Shown here: piece after piece, positions 27,337 to 35,448 of the stretch
Layout: each line of letters begins with the position of its first letter
Numbering within the stretch: position 1 is the first letter of the stretch
From: Streptomyces sp. NBC_01276
GTDB taxonomy: Bacteria > Actinomycetota > Actinomycetes > Streptomycetales > Streptomycetaceae
Direction: 5' to 3'
Length of the DNA stretch: 64,000 bases
Assembly (NCBI RefSeq): GCF_041435355.1
Contig: NZ_CP108442.1
Span: forward strand, 186,001 to 250,000
Position numbers and translations under genes: made by a program
Notes under the pieces: generated by a model
The model's database searches: none
Told to the model about the DNA's origin: nothing
What the model saw: only the letters and a program-made list of their open reading frames with translations

Positions 27337-27645
27337 TCAGTGGCCGTAGGGGCTGCGCATCTCCAGGAAGCGGAGCTCCAGGTCGGTGGCCAGGTAGTCC
27401 ATCCGGTGCTCCCAGAAGTCGCTCAGGCGCGGCAGCGCCAGATGGGCGTCCAGGTCGGCCCGGCTGCGCCACACCTCGTAGAAGACGAAGACGCCGGGCT
27501 GCCCGCCGTCCTCGTGGAAGTGGTACTCCAGGCATCCCGGCTCCTGCCGGGTGGGCTCCACGAAGGAGAGGAGCAACCGCTTGAGGTCCTCGGCGCGTTC
27601 GGGCTTGGGACGGGCGGTGCCGACGAGCGTGACGAGCTGGTCCAT
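27337..27645 (-). CDS. Antibiotic biosynthesis monooxygenase (ABM) domain protein
   Basis: A 102-residue ABM-fold protein (dimeric ferredoxin-like barrel): ends of the fold are seen in LVTLVGTARPKPERAEDL, REPGCLEYHFH-like EPGCLEYHFHEDG, FVFYEVWRSRADLDAHL and FLEMRSPYGH. Cofactor-free oxygenation of quinol-like compounds or heme degradation are known family roles. It is divergent from the ArsR gene, with two large operator repeats between, so it is the probable regulated target. Confidence 0.9.
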   Translation of the reverse strand: MDQLVTLVGTARPKPERAEDLKRLLLSFVEPTRQEPGCLEYHFHEDGGQPGVFVFYEVWRSRADLDAHLALPRLSDFWEHRMDYLATDLELRFLEMRSPYGH

Positions 27646-27664
27646 CAGAGTTCTCCCCCACAGA

Positions 27665-27688
27665 TAGGTACGACTGAATTCGTACCTA
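27665..27688. promoter_or_regulatory. ArsR operator 1
   Basis: TAGGTACGA-CTGAAT-TCGTACCTA: perfect 9-bp arms with a 6-base spacer, directly before the ABM gene. Confidence 0.8.
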
Positions 27689-27709
27689 CCCGACGGTAGC
27701 AGCCACAGG

Positions 27710-27731
27710 AGGTACGATTCAATCCGTACCT
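27710..27731. promoter_or_regulatory. ArsR operator 2
   Basis: AGGTACG-ATTCAATC-CGTACCT repeats operator 1 (consensus GGTACGAnTnAATnCGTACC), directly before the ArsR gene. The centres are 44 bases apart, so one regulator can control both divergent promoters. Confidence 0.8.
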
Positions 27732-27750
27732 ACGGAAGGATGTCGCCACC

Positions 27751-28071
27751 ATGCCCGACGAGGAGGGCCATCCGGCCGTCGAGGAGATGAAGTTGGGCAA
27801 GGTGCTGTCGGCGCTGGCCGATCCGCTGCGCCGCCGCGTGGTGCGCGAACTGGCCTCGGCGCCGGAAGGCGCGGCACGCACCTGCGCCTCCTTCGCGCTG
27901 CCCGTCTCGAAGGCGACGGTCACCCATCACTTCCGCACTCTGCGCGAGGCTGGCCTGATCCGCCAGGTCGACCGGGGCAACAGCCGGATGGCCACGCTGC
28001 GACGCTCCGGGATCGAGGCCCGCTTCCCGGGTCTCCTCGCCCTCCTGACGGCCGAGCCCGACCCCCTTTAG
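27751..28071 (+). CDS. ArsR family winged-helix regulator
   Basis: A 106-residue ArsR protein: VLSALADPLRRRVVRELASAP, then ALPVSKATVTHHFRTLREAG as recognition helix and QVDRGNSRMATLRR wing. There is no ELCVC metal motif; the Cys in RTCASF is the only one, so it probably does not sense arsenite and may respond to a small organic ligand. Divergent from the ABM gene. Confidence 0.9.
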   Translation: MPDEEGHPAVEEMKLGKVLSALADPLRRRVVRELASAPEGAARTCASFALPVSKATVTHHFRTLREAGLIRQVDRGNSRMATLRRSGIEARFPGLLALLTAEPDPL

Positions 28072-28137
28072 GGCCCTTTCCTGGCGTCCTGTCAGGACAG
28101 CGCGCGGCGGGCCGCGGCAGCCGCAACTGCGCCGTCC

Positions 28138-28521
28138 CTACGCGCGGCCCCCTCCCGGTGCCGCGTCGCGCGAGGCCGTGTCGATCACCTCGTCCAGGAC
28201 GTCTCGGGAGCGGACCAGGTCGGTGATGAGGCGGTTGATCCGGTCGCGTTCCGAGGTGAGCTCGTCGACCAGCTGCGGGGTGGCGACCTCGCTCGGGCTG
28301 CCGTCCGCGTCCCGCATGCAGGGCAGGAGCTGTGCGATCTTCCTGCTGTTCAGACCGGCGGCGTAGAGGGTCTGGATGCGTACGACGCGGTCGACCGCCC
28401 ACTCGCCGTAGTCCCGGTGGCCGCCGGGGGTGCGCTCCGCGCGCAGCAGTTCCTGCGTCTCGTAGTACCGCAGGGAACGCTCGCTCACCCCGCTGCGCCG
28501 CGCCAGCTCACCGATCCGCAC
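28138..28521 (-). CDS. MerR family transcriptional regulator
   Basis: A 127-residue MerR protein. HTH and wing are seen in RIGELARRSGVSERSLRYYETQELL and RTPGGHRDYGEWAVDRV, followed by a coiled-coil dimerisation helix (LTSERDRINRLITDLVRSRDVLDEVI). No metal-binding cysteine pair is visible at the C-terminus, so an organic effector is likely. Start is GTG 28521 or GTG 28527; no strong ribosome site. No divergent target; it follows the XRE gene on the same strand by 67 bases. Confidence 0.88.
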   Translation of the reverse strand: MRIGELARRSGVSERSLRYYETQELLRAERTPGGHRDYGEWAVDRVVRIQTLYAAGLNSRKIAQLLPCMRDADGSPSEVATPQLVDELTSERDRINRLITDLVRSRDVLDEVIDTASRDAAPGGGRA

Positions 28522-28588
28522 GCCCACCCCGAACACCGCTGCTCGAACCCGCCGTCGACGCCCACTTCTACCATGTCGCCACGTACCG

Positions 28589-29122
28589 CTACGAGATGGC
28601 CCGGCGGGGGTAGCGGACCACGAGGAGCGCGTCGACGTCCTCCTCCGCGGCGCCGTACAGGTGCGGTACGTCGGCCGCCCAGCCGGCGTGTTCGCCCGGC
28701 CCGACCCGCCGGGGCGGCGCCGCGAGCTCGCCCACGTGGGCCGTCCCTCCCAGGACGACGATGTGCTCCGTCGCCCCGGCCGTGTGCCCGGTGGACTCCT
28801 GGACCGATCCGGCGCGGATGCGGATCCGGTAGGTCTCCGTGACCGCCGCGGCATCCTCGAACCGCTCGGTGAGGACCGCGTCCACCGCCGCGCCCGACAG
28901 CCGCGCGGGCAGCCCCGTCGTGTGCAGCGCCGTGCTGAGCGGGAGCTCCAGAGCGGTCGTGAGCGCGTAGAGCGTCTCCAGGGTGGGGTTGCGGCGTCCG
29001 CTCTCCAGCTCCGAGAGCGTGCCCTTGCCGATCCCCGACCTGCGGGCCAGCTCCGACAGCGACATCCCGCGCTCCGTCCGCAGTGCCCGCACCCGGGCGC
29101 CCACCTCAGCCGCCAGATCCAC
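28589..29122 (-). CDS. XRE family regulator with cupin sensor domain
   Basis: A 177-residue protein: N-terminal XRE helix-turn-helix (VRALRTERGMSLSELARRSG, KGTLSELESGRRNPTLETL, residues about 10-60) and a C-terminal cupin (ATEHIVVLGGTAHVGEL, GEHAGWAADVPHLY) that likely binds a ligand. GTG 29122 has AAGGAGG eight bases upstream. Divergent from the YbaK gene; the 34-bp perfect palindrome between is the evident binding site. Confidence 0.92.
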   Translation of the reverse strand: MDLAAEVGARVRALRTERGMSLSELARRSGIGKGTLSELESGRRNPTLETLYALTTALELPLSTALHTTGLPARLSGAAVDAVLTERFEDAAAVTETYRIRIRAGSVQESTGHTAGATEHIVVLGGTAHVGELAAPPRRVGPGEHAGWAADVPHLYGAAEEDVDALLVVRYPRRAIS

Positions 29123-29186
29123 GCGACGCCTCCTTCCCCCCGAGCCCCGCTCGATCCACTTGCCGCGCTTCCGCGCCTCACCCTAT

Positions 29187-29220
29187 CGTTCCACATACAG
29201 AACGTTCTGTATGTGGAACG
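29187..29220. promoter_or_regulatory. 34-bp perfect palindrome, XRE operator
   Basis: CGTTCCACATACAGAAC and its exact reverse complement abut without spacer. The centre is AACGTT. It sits 65 bases before the XRE start and 20 before the YbaK start. Confidence 0.8.
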
Positions 29221-29240
29221 CCCAGCCGAAGGAGCGCCCC

Positions 29241-29783
29241 GTGGAGCCCGAGCACGCCACCCCCGCCCCGCCCGCCCCGCCGTCCGCGTCCGCCCTGCCC
29301 GCCCGGTCAGCGGAGGTGGCCCGCGCCCTCGCCGCGGCCGGCGTCCCCGGACAGGTGCGCCGACTCGACCGCTCCGCCCGGACGGCCGCCGAGGCCGCGG
29401 AGGCCCTGCGGTGCGACATCGGGGCCATCGCCAACAGCCTGGTGTTCCTCTCGGGGGACGAGCCCGTCCTCGTCCTCACCAGCGGGCGGCACCGGGTCGA
29501 CACGACGGCCCTCGCCGCCCGGTGGGGTCGCCCCGAACTCCGCCGGGCCACCCCCGAGCAGGTCCGCGAGGCCACCGGGCAGGCCATCGGCGGGGTCGCC
29601 CCCGTCGGACACCCCCGCCCCCTGCCCACCGTCGTCGACGAGGCGCTCACCGGCCACGCCCGGATCTGGGCGGCCGCGGGGACCCCGCACACGGTGTTCC
29701 CCACCACCGCCGGCGAGTTGCTGTGGCTCACCGGCGGCCGCCTGCTCCCGGTCGGCCCGCGGGCGGCCTCGGAGCCTGCCTGA
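29241..29783 (+). CDS. YbaK/EbsC (aminoacyl-tRNA deacylase-like) protein
   Basis: A 180-residue YbaK/EbsC-fold protein. Family motifs: CDIGAIANSLVFLSGDEPVL, the conserved Lys position region LTSGRHRVDTTAL, and IGGVAPVGHPRPLPTVVDEAL. Members hydrolyse mischarged aminoacyl-tRNA (for example Cys-tRNAPro). GTG 29241 is favoured by AAGGAG six bases upstream over ATG 29211, which would overlap the operator. Controlled by the divergent XRE-cupin regulator. Confidence 0.9.
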   Translation: MEPEHATPAPPAPPSASALPARSAEVARALAAAGVPGQVRRLDRSARTAAEAAEALRCDIGAIANSLVFLSGDEPVLVLTSGRHRVDTTALAARWGRPELRRATPEQVREATGQAIGGVAPVGHPRPLPTVVDEALTGHARIWAAAGTPHTVFPTTAGELLWLTGGRLLPVGPRAASEPA

Positions 29784-29838
29784 CCGGGTCCGCCGCGCAC
29801 CGCGCGCGCCGCCCGACGGGTCCGCCCATACTGAGTGG

Positions 29839-31053
29839 ATGAGGCGGACGCGTACGGTGCTGCTCTGCATCGCCGGCCTGCTGGGCACGGTCCTGCCGGC
29901 CGGGGTCGCCACGGGCCCGGCGCAGGCCGCGCCCGTACCGTCCGCGGCCTGCGCCGCATCGCCCGAACCGGCCGGGGGCGACGCGCGGACGGTCCTCGCG
30001 ATCGCCCGGCGGTCCCAGCGGGAACTCGGGCTGAACTCGGTGGTGCTGCGCGTCTCCTCCGACGGCCGGGACGTGCTCACCACCGCTCTCGGCACATCGA
30101 TGACGGGCGTCCCGGCCCAACCGTCGATGCGCTTCCGTACGGGTTCCGTGGCGATCGTCTACATGGGCATCGTCCTCCTCCAGCTCGTCGACGAGGGCAA
30201 GGCCTCGCTCGACGACCCGGTGTCCCGCTGGCTGCCGGACGTACCGCACGGCTCGGACATCACCCTGCGGATGCTCGGCAGCTCCACCTCCGGCCTGCAC
30301 GACTACGTGACCGACCCCGCCTTCCTCGCGGAGCTCAAGGCCGACCCGTTCCGCCAGTGGACGCCGGCCGAGGTCATCGCGATCGCGACGAAGCAGCCCC
30401 TCCTCTACCGGCCGGGGACCAACTGGGACTATTCGCACGCCAATTTCGCGATCCTCGGCGCCGCGCTGGAGAAGATCGGCGGCCTCCCGCTGGACCGGCT
30501 GCTCACGCAGCGCGTGTTCAAGCCTCTCGGGCTGACCGCGACCAGCAACCAGTACACACCTCAGATCCCGGACCCCGTCCTGCACTCCTTCACCTCCGAG
30601 CGCGGCACCTATGAGGAGTCCACCTTCTGGAACCCCTCGTGGACCACGGCCCGCGGCGCGGTCCTGGTGCAGGACATCTGCGACCTCGACCGGTCCGCGC
30701 GTGGCGTGGGGACCGGGGAGCTGCTGTCGGCGGGATCCTTCCGGACCCAACTCGACCCGGGGACCGTCGGCCTGGGCCACGCGACGCCGTCCTGCCCGGC
30801 CAGTGTCTGTCTGCTGACCAACACCGCGGCCCGGCACTTCGGCCTGGGAGTGATAGTCGTCGACGGCTGGATCCTGACGAACCCGTCGTTCTCCGGCTAC
30901 GCGGCCGTCCAGGCCTATCTGCCCGCCCGGAAACTCGCCATCTCCGTGTCCGTGACGAAGGGCCCCAAGAGCCCCGAAGGCAACTCGGCCCAGACCATCG
31001 CCGAACGCATTTCCGCGGCCCTGGCCCCCGGACGGGCCCTCTCGATGCCGTGA
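29839..31053 (+). CDS. Secreted beta-lactamase-fold serine hydrolase with degenerate SxxK motif
   Basis: A 404-residue exported protein: signal peptide (VLLCIAGLLGTVLPAGVATG, cleavage near AQAA), then a class C beta-lactamase/DD-peptidase-like domain. The second motif is YSHAN instead of YSN. The first motif, expected as SxxK, reads SVAI (residues 103-106), so the catalytic lysine is replaced by Ile. Length and overall features otherwise match the family (DDPVSRWLPDVP, SSTSGLHDY). It may be catalytically altered or act as a binding protein. It is 67 bases upstream of another secreted hydrolase on the same strand. Confidence 0.88.
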   Translation: MRRTRTVLLCIAGLLGTVLPAGVATGPAQAAPVPSAACAASPEPAGGDARTVLAIARRSQRELGLNSVVLRVSSDGRDVLTTALGTSMTGVPAQPSMRFRTGSVAIVYMGIVLLQLVDEGKASLDDPVSRWLPDVPHGSDITLRMLGSSTSGLHDYVTDPAFLAELKADPFRQWTPAEVIAIATKQPLLYRPGTNWDYSHANFAILGAALEKIGGLPLDRLLTQRVFKPLGLTATSNQYTPQIPDPVLHSFTSERGTYEESTFWNPSWTTARGAVLVQDICDLDRSARGVGTGELLSAGSFRTQLDPGTVGLGHATPSCPASVCLLTNTAARHFGLGVIVVDGWILTNPSFSGYAAVQAYLPARKLAISVSVTKGPKSPEGNSAQTIAERISAALAPGRALSMP

Positions 31054-31120
31054 CCGTCCCCGCGTCGCCGACCTCGCACCGAAACCGCTCAGGATCGCTC
31101 CGAAGTGACCGGGAGGCCTG

Positions 31121-32734
31121 ATGGGACCCACCGAAGCACCCCGCCGCCGCCGCGCCGTACGGCGCCTGCGTGCCGTGCCGGCCGGGCTGGCGACCGGCAT
31201 CCTCGTCACCGGCCTCGTGGCGGCTCCCGCCCACGGCGCCGTCGGTGGCCCGAGTCCGGCCGCCGGAACGGCGATCGGCACGACCCCGCGCACGGTCGGC
31301 GACGCCCACTACGAGCCGGGCCCCTGCCCGAAGACCCCGGACCCGATTCCCGCCCTCAAGGGCGCCCGTTGCGGGACGCTCACCGTGCCCGAGAACCGTG
31401 CGGAGCCCGGGGGCCGGAAGATCAGCCTGGGTGTCGCCGTCGTGCCCGCGGCCACGGAGCGGCCGAAGCCGGACCCGGTGGTGTGGTTCGCCGGCGGCCC
31501 CGGCGACGACTCCGTCGGGGAGGCCCAGTTGGCGGTCGACGGCGGGCTCAACCGCGACCGCGACCTCATCCTCATGTCACAGCGCGGCACGTACTCGGCC
31601 GACCCGGTGCTGACGTGCCCCGGCATCGACGAGTTCGCCGCTCGCTCGGTCGGCCTGGTCTACGACGCGCCGTCCACGCAGCGCCTGCACGTCGACGCCA
31701 CGCGCACCTGCCGGGAGCAGCTGATCGGCCGCGGAGCCGAACTCAGCGCCTACGACAGCACCGAGAGCGCCACCGACTACGCGGACCTGCGCCTCGCGCT
31801 GGGTCTGCCGCAGTGGAACGTGTTCGGCATCTCCTACGGCACCGACCTGGCCCTCATCTACATGCGCGACCACCCCCAGGGGATCCGGTCCGTCGGCATC
31901 GACGGGATCCTGCCGCCGTCCACCGCCGGTTCCGCCCTGACCTGGAGCAGCGCCCGCCAGGGCTTCGACGGCCTGTTCCGGGCGTGCGCACGGCAGCCCG
32001 CGTGCGACCGTCGCTACCCGAACCTGTCGGCCACCTTCGACCACCTGGTCCGTCAGCTCGAAGCCAAACCGGTCACCACCACCGTCAAGGTGCCGGGCCG
32101 TGCGCAGCCGGTGAAGGTCGTGCTGGACGGCGGGACGCTGGTCAACTGGATGACCTCCGCCACCCACGTGGCGGCCGGCGTACCCCGCTCCCTCGACGAG
32201 CTCGCCCACGGCAACCCCCGGCGGATCGCCGAGCAGTGGGCGGGCGCCAAGTTCAGCCCCCAGGCGATCGGGCGGGTCTCGCACGGGCTGGCGTACGGGG
32301 TGTTCTGCCGGGAGTGGGTGCCCTTCGAGAGCGAGGCCGACACCCTGCGGGCCGGACGGGCGGCGTTCCCGTCCTTCCCCCGCTCGGTCCAGGTCAACGC
32401 TCCCCAGCTCACCTTCCTCCACGCCGACTGCGACGCCTGGAAGGTTCCCGCCGCACCGCGCTCGGTCCGCGACGTGACGCGCAGCGCCATCCCCACCCTC
32501 GTCCTGTCGGGCGGGTTCGACGCCCAGACCGGGGCGCGCAGCGGGGAGTACGCCGCCCGCACGCTGAGCCGGGCCACGGCCGTCACCATCCCGTACGTCG
32601 CCCACGTGACCTTCGCGGCGTCCCCGTGCGCGCAGGAGATCACCCTCTCGTTCCTCAACGACCCGACGGCCCCGAAGACCGGGTGCGTCAGCGGCGTCAA
32701 GCCGCCCACCTTCGACACGGGCCCGCGCACCTGA
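31121..32734 (+). CDS. Secreted alpha/beta hydrolase (tripeptidyl aminopeptidase-like)
   Basis: A 537-residue exported protein with Arg-rich signal peptide. The alpha/beta hydrolase core shows VVWFAGGPGDDS (oxyanion loop), nucleophile elbow GISYGT, acid in LVLSGGFDAQTG and His in PYVAHVTF; the C-terminal domain is the TAP-type lid/cap. Typical of SlpD/E and tripeptidyl aminopeptidases that trim secreted peptides. ATG 31121. The alternative is a lipase-like esterase. It follows the degenerate serine hydrolase, perhaps as one unit. Confidence 0.88.
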   Translation: MGPTEAPRRRRAVRRLRAVPAGLATGILVTGLVAAPAHGAVGGPSPAAGTAIGTTPRTVGDAHYEPGPCPKTPDPIPALKGARCGTLTVPENRAEPGGRKISLGVAVVPAATERPKPDPVVWFAGGPGDDSVGEAQLAVDGGLNRDRDLILMSQRGTYSADPVLTCPGIDEFAARSVGLVYDAPSTQRLHVDATRTCREQLIGRGAELSAYDSTESATDYADLRLALGLPQWNVFGISYGTDLALIYMRDHPQGIRSVGIDGILPPSTAGSALTWSSARQGFDGLFRACARQPACDRRYPNLSATFDHLVRQLEAKPVTTTVKVPGRAQPVKVVLDGGTLVNWMTSATHVAAGVPRSLDELAHGNPRRIAEQWAGAKFSPQAIGRVSHGLAYGVFCREWVPFESEADTLRAGRAAFPSFPRSVQVNAPQLTFLHADCDAWKVPAAPRSVRDVTRSAIPTLVLSGGFDAQTGARSGEYAARTLSRATAVTIPYVAHVTFAASPCAQEITLSFLNDPTAPKTGCVSGVKPPTFDTGPRT

Positions 32735-32867
32735 CCGGCCCGGCGGGCCCCTACCGCGAACGCCGAAGCCGCACGGAGGATTTGGCCCCGCCCCGGCCGC
32801 ACGGCATGCTGATCCGCATCACCGGCTCCGACAAGCGGACACGGCCGGGGCGGGGGGATCGCGTTGA

Positions 32868-33116
32868 TCGTCTTTCTTCCTCACGGTCCCGCGGGAGACC
32901 CTGGAGCAGCGGATCGACGGCCGGACCTTCTTCCCGGACGATCCCGAGCGGGAGCAGCGGGTGCGGCACTGGGCCAAGGGCAGGATCGAGGCGTGCGTGG
33001 GCGCGGCCGGTGCGCTGCCCGGCGGCACCGTGTTCCTGGACGGTTCCCTGTCTCCCGGGGAGTTGGCGGACCGGGTACTGGCCCGGGTCCGGCCGGATGG
33101 GGCCTCCCGGGTGTGA
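32868..33116 (+). pseudogene. N-terminally truncated remnant, kinase-like C-terminus (uncertain)
   Basis: After a TGA at 32865 the frame reads LTVPRETLEQRIDGRTFFPD, then REQRVRHWAKGRIEACVGAA and GTVFLDGSLSPGELADRVLARV before a TGA. It looks like a genuine protein end with an amphipathic C-terminal helix, reminiscent of small P-loop or AAA-type ATPases of Streptomyces, but it has no start codon or P-loop. Family assignment is a guess; that it is a coding relic is more secure. Confidence 0.4.
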
Positions 33117-33144
33117 CGGCCACCGGCCGGGCGCGTTCCGGGGG

Positions 33145-33357
33145 TTACGGGCGGCGGCCCCAGGCGTAGATCGCGGAGATCATCGGGGCTGTGGCCAGGT
33201 CGAGGCGTCCGGTGGCGACGTTCGCCAGGTGCCGGTCGATCTCCTCGTCGGTGGCGAGTCCCTCCGCCACCGCCCTGACGTCGGTCGGGCCTGCCTCGCG
33301 CAGCAGTCCGGGCAGGGTCCGCCAGCACCGGTGGTCTGCTGCGGGAGGGGGCAGCGC
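33145..33357 (-). pseudogene. C-terminal fragment of a SAM methyltransferase
   Basis: Minus-strand frame reads HRCWRTLPGLLREAG, ATDEEIDRHLANVATGRLDL and APMISAIYAWGRRP before TAA (33147-33145). This matches the C-terminal end of class I methyltransferases of Streptomyces (LAxPPMISAWGRRP). About 70 codons remain and the frame is closed upstream by the stop of the next gene, so the N-terminal SAM-binding part is lost. Confidence 0.55.
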
Positions 33358-33630
33358 CTACTCGGGCGCCACCCGGCACGCGCTCACCGCGGTGCCGTTC
33401 GTCACGCCGCCGGCGGTGAGGCCGCGGACGCACTGCGCCTGGTCACCGGTCAGCCCGACGTAACACGCCATCCGGACCGAGTCCGGGGCCTCGCCGCCCT
33501 GCAGCTCCCGCTCGACCTGGTTGATGCAGGCCGTGACGTCCGCGTGGGCGGCGGGGGCGACGAAGGAAGCGCCACCGAGTGCGAGGGTCAGGCCGGTGAG
33601 GACACCTGCGATACGGGTCGACGTGCGCAT
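33358..33630 (-). CDS. Small secreted cysteine-containing protein
   Basis: A 90-residue protein with a clear signal peptide (TRIAGVLTGLTLALGGASFV, cleavage at AHA-D about residue 30) and a mature domain of about 60 residues with four cysteines (TACINQVE, RMACYVGL, AQCVRGL, SACRVAPE), likely two disulfides. I do not recognise a family beyond small Streptomyces secreted proteins. ATG 33630. Confidence 0.75.
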   Translation of the reverse strand: MRTSTRIAGVLTGLTLALGGASFVAPAAHADVTACINQVERELQGGEAPDSVRMACYVGLTGDQAQCVRGLTAGGVTNGTAVSACRVAPE

Positions 33631-34033
33631 GGGACGTACCTGCTCTCCGGGGTCGTCTCGCGGCCCGGCGCGTGGGCGTGCCGGATCCGCCGGGGAACGG
33701 CGCCGAGCGCGCGGCCGGCGACGGCCGCCGGGCCCGGCCCCGTACCGGACCGGCTCGGCAGGGCGCCCCTCCCTCCTTCGACGCTAGAGCAGCCCCATGG
33801 CGCCCGCACCCGCTGGACGTTCGCGCCCCGGCCGGGCCCGCCACGGGGGCCCGGCCGGGGCACATCGCGCTCCTGGGACCCGGCCGGGAGCAGGGGGACC
33901 GCCCGGTCCCGGCAGGCATTCGGGTGGTGGCGTGCCGTGTCGGGCGGCCGGGACCGGCCGGGTTCGCCATCCTGGGCCGGGCGCGGCACCGCGGTCGGCG
34001 CCGCCCCTCCCCCACCGAGAAGGAGTACGGCAC
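33631..34033. other. Gene-free interval
   Basis: About 400 bases of GC-rich sequence without a convincing gene. Open frames on both strands lack codon bias, start sites or recognisable protein. A G/C-rich stretch with several CGGGCCCG-like inverted blocks is present (33825-33900), but no obvious terminator. Confidence 0.5.
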
Positions 34034-34246
34034 ATGGCGAAGGACGCGGTCGGACGGTTCCTCGCGGCTCTGGATCCGCAGCACCGGGAGGCCGTCGCCG
34101 GCAGTCCGCACGAGGAGCAGGAGCGGCTCGCGGCGGCGTGGGAGCAGGAGCTGGCGTCGGACGACGAGCTCGACACCCTCGACGAACTGTCTCCGCCCGC
34201 GGCCGAGGCCGAGGCGGCCCGGCGCGTCATGGCCCGCGAGAGCTGA
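34034..34246 (+). CDS. Small acidic protein, unknown
   Basis: A 70-residue, Glu/Asp/Ala-rich soluble protein (starts MAKDAVGRFLAALDP, contains EEQERLAAAWEQEL and ends RRVMARES). ATG 34034 has AGGAG eight bases upstream, which decides this start over the long open frame before it. Mostly helical by composition; no family recognised. Confidence 0.6.
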   Translation: MAKDAVGRFLAALDPQHREAVAGSPHEEQERLAAAWEQELASDDELDTLDELSPPAAEAEAARRVMARES

Positions 34247-34293
34247 CGCGCCGCCGGGGCGGGGCCCGGCCCGACGGCGCCGCGGGCCACCGG

Positions 34294-34785
34294 TCACGGT
34301 CGTTCCGCCGGGCGGCCCTCCCCCGCCATGAAGCGCCAGACGAGGGCGTGGCCCAGGATGATCAGCGCGATCAGTATGAGGGCCTCGGCCTGGACGGGAC
34401 GCAGGCCGATGTGAACGGCGAGTTCGGGGAACGCGCCGACGACGGCGATCAGCAGGTAGAGCAGGGCGGCACCGGCCTGCTGCCAGGTGACGAAGTGGTC
34501 GCCGCGGGCACCGGCGCGGGTGAGCAGCCTCAGGGTGCACAGGCAGCCGACCACGGCGAGGGCGATGAAGGCCGCCCGCCAGATCTGTGGCTGTTCCGTG
34601 CCGCCGACCTGGGCGAAGAGTCCCATCAGGGCGGGCAGCAGGAAGGACAGGTAGATCCCGCCCACGATCCTGCGCAGGGCGGGTTCGCGCATCCATTCCG
34701 GATGGCTCTGCACCACGTTCCGCCACAGGCCGACCAGGGTGAAGCAGGTGGCGGAGAAGAGGGCGTAGAAGGTGCTGACATCCAT
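34294..34785 (-). CDS. Small integral membrane protein
   Basis: A 163-residue protein with four to five hydrophobic helices (FYALFSATCFTLVGLW; GGIYLSFLLPALMGLFAQ; RAAFIALAVVGCLCTLRLL; GAALLYLLIAVVGAFPELAV; EALILIALIILGHALVW). No enzymatic motif. Function unknown. ATG 34785. Confidence 0.7.
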   Translation of the reverse strand: MDVSTFYALFSATCFTLVGLWRNVVQSHPEWMREPALRRIVGGIYLSFLLPALMGLFAQVGGTEQPQIWRAAFIALAVVGCLCTLRLLTRAGARGDHFVTWQQAGAALLYLLIAVVGAFPELAVHIGLRPVQAEALILIALIILGHALVWRFMAGEGRPAERP

Positions 34786-34953
34786 GGGTGACGAGCGTGG
34801 CAGCGATGCCCGCCCGGGCGGGCCCTACACGCCCTGAGCGCCGGACTCCACCCCCGGTACGGACTACACCGCCGTCCGGGATCCGCCTCGGCCCGGTGTG
34901 GACGCGGCCGGTCGGCGGCCGTCCGGTCGGCGCGCGTCCGGCAGGATGACCGC

Positions 34954-35448
34954 ATGGACCTCATCCCCGCGCCCCGCGAACACGCTTCGGCTCCGGTTCC
35001 GGTTCCGGCTGCCACTGTCCGGACGCGTGTCGTGGCCGCCGGGGCCGCGGTGGTGACCGTCGGAGCGGGGCTGGGGCTCAGGGCCGTGGCGGCGGGGAGC
35101 GTGGCCAAGTACGGCGGGGACGCGCTCTACACCGTCCTGGTCCTCTCCCTGGTCGTTCTGGTGGCACCGCGGCTGACACCCCTGCGGGCCGCGGGCACAG
35201 CACTGGCCATCAGCTGGGCGGTCGAGTTCCTGCAGCTCAGCCCTTTGCCGGCGGAGCTCGCCCAACGCAGCGCCGTCGCCCGTCTGATACTGGGATCCAC
35301 CTTCAACGCACCCGATCTGTTCTGGTACGCGGCCGGCGCGGCGGCGGGCTGCCTCGTGCACGCGGCGTGGGGACCGCGCCGCCCCCGCAGCGCCGGCCGC
35401 TTCGCCCCCGCCGGCTCACGGCGCACCCCGGTCAGCCGCCGGGGGTGA
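34954..35448 (+). CDS. DUF2809 family membrane protein
   Basis: A 164-residue protein with four helices and the DUF2809 pattern: YGGDALYTVLVLSLVVLVAP, then AISWAVEFLQLS and NAPDLFWYAAGAAAGCLV. Function unknown in the family. The C-terminal tail is Arg/Pro-rich. Its last codons overlap the 3' end of the convergent P450 gene by 17 bases. Confidence 0.8.
   Translation: MDLIPAPREHASAPVPVPAATVRTRVVAAGAAVVTVGAGLGLRAVAAGSVAKYGGDALYTVLVLSLVVLVAPRLTPLRAAGTALAISWAVEFLQLSPLPAELAQRSAVARLILGSTFNAPDLFWYAAGAAAGCLVHAAWGPRRPRSAGRFAPAGSRRTPVSRRG

Noticed and set aside
33784..34290. Minus-strand open frame of about 168 codons
   Set aside because: Arg/Gly/Pro-rich without codon bias, opposite a small gene with a good ribosome site.
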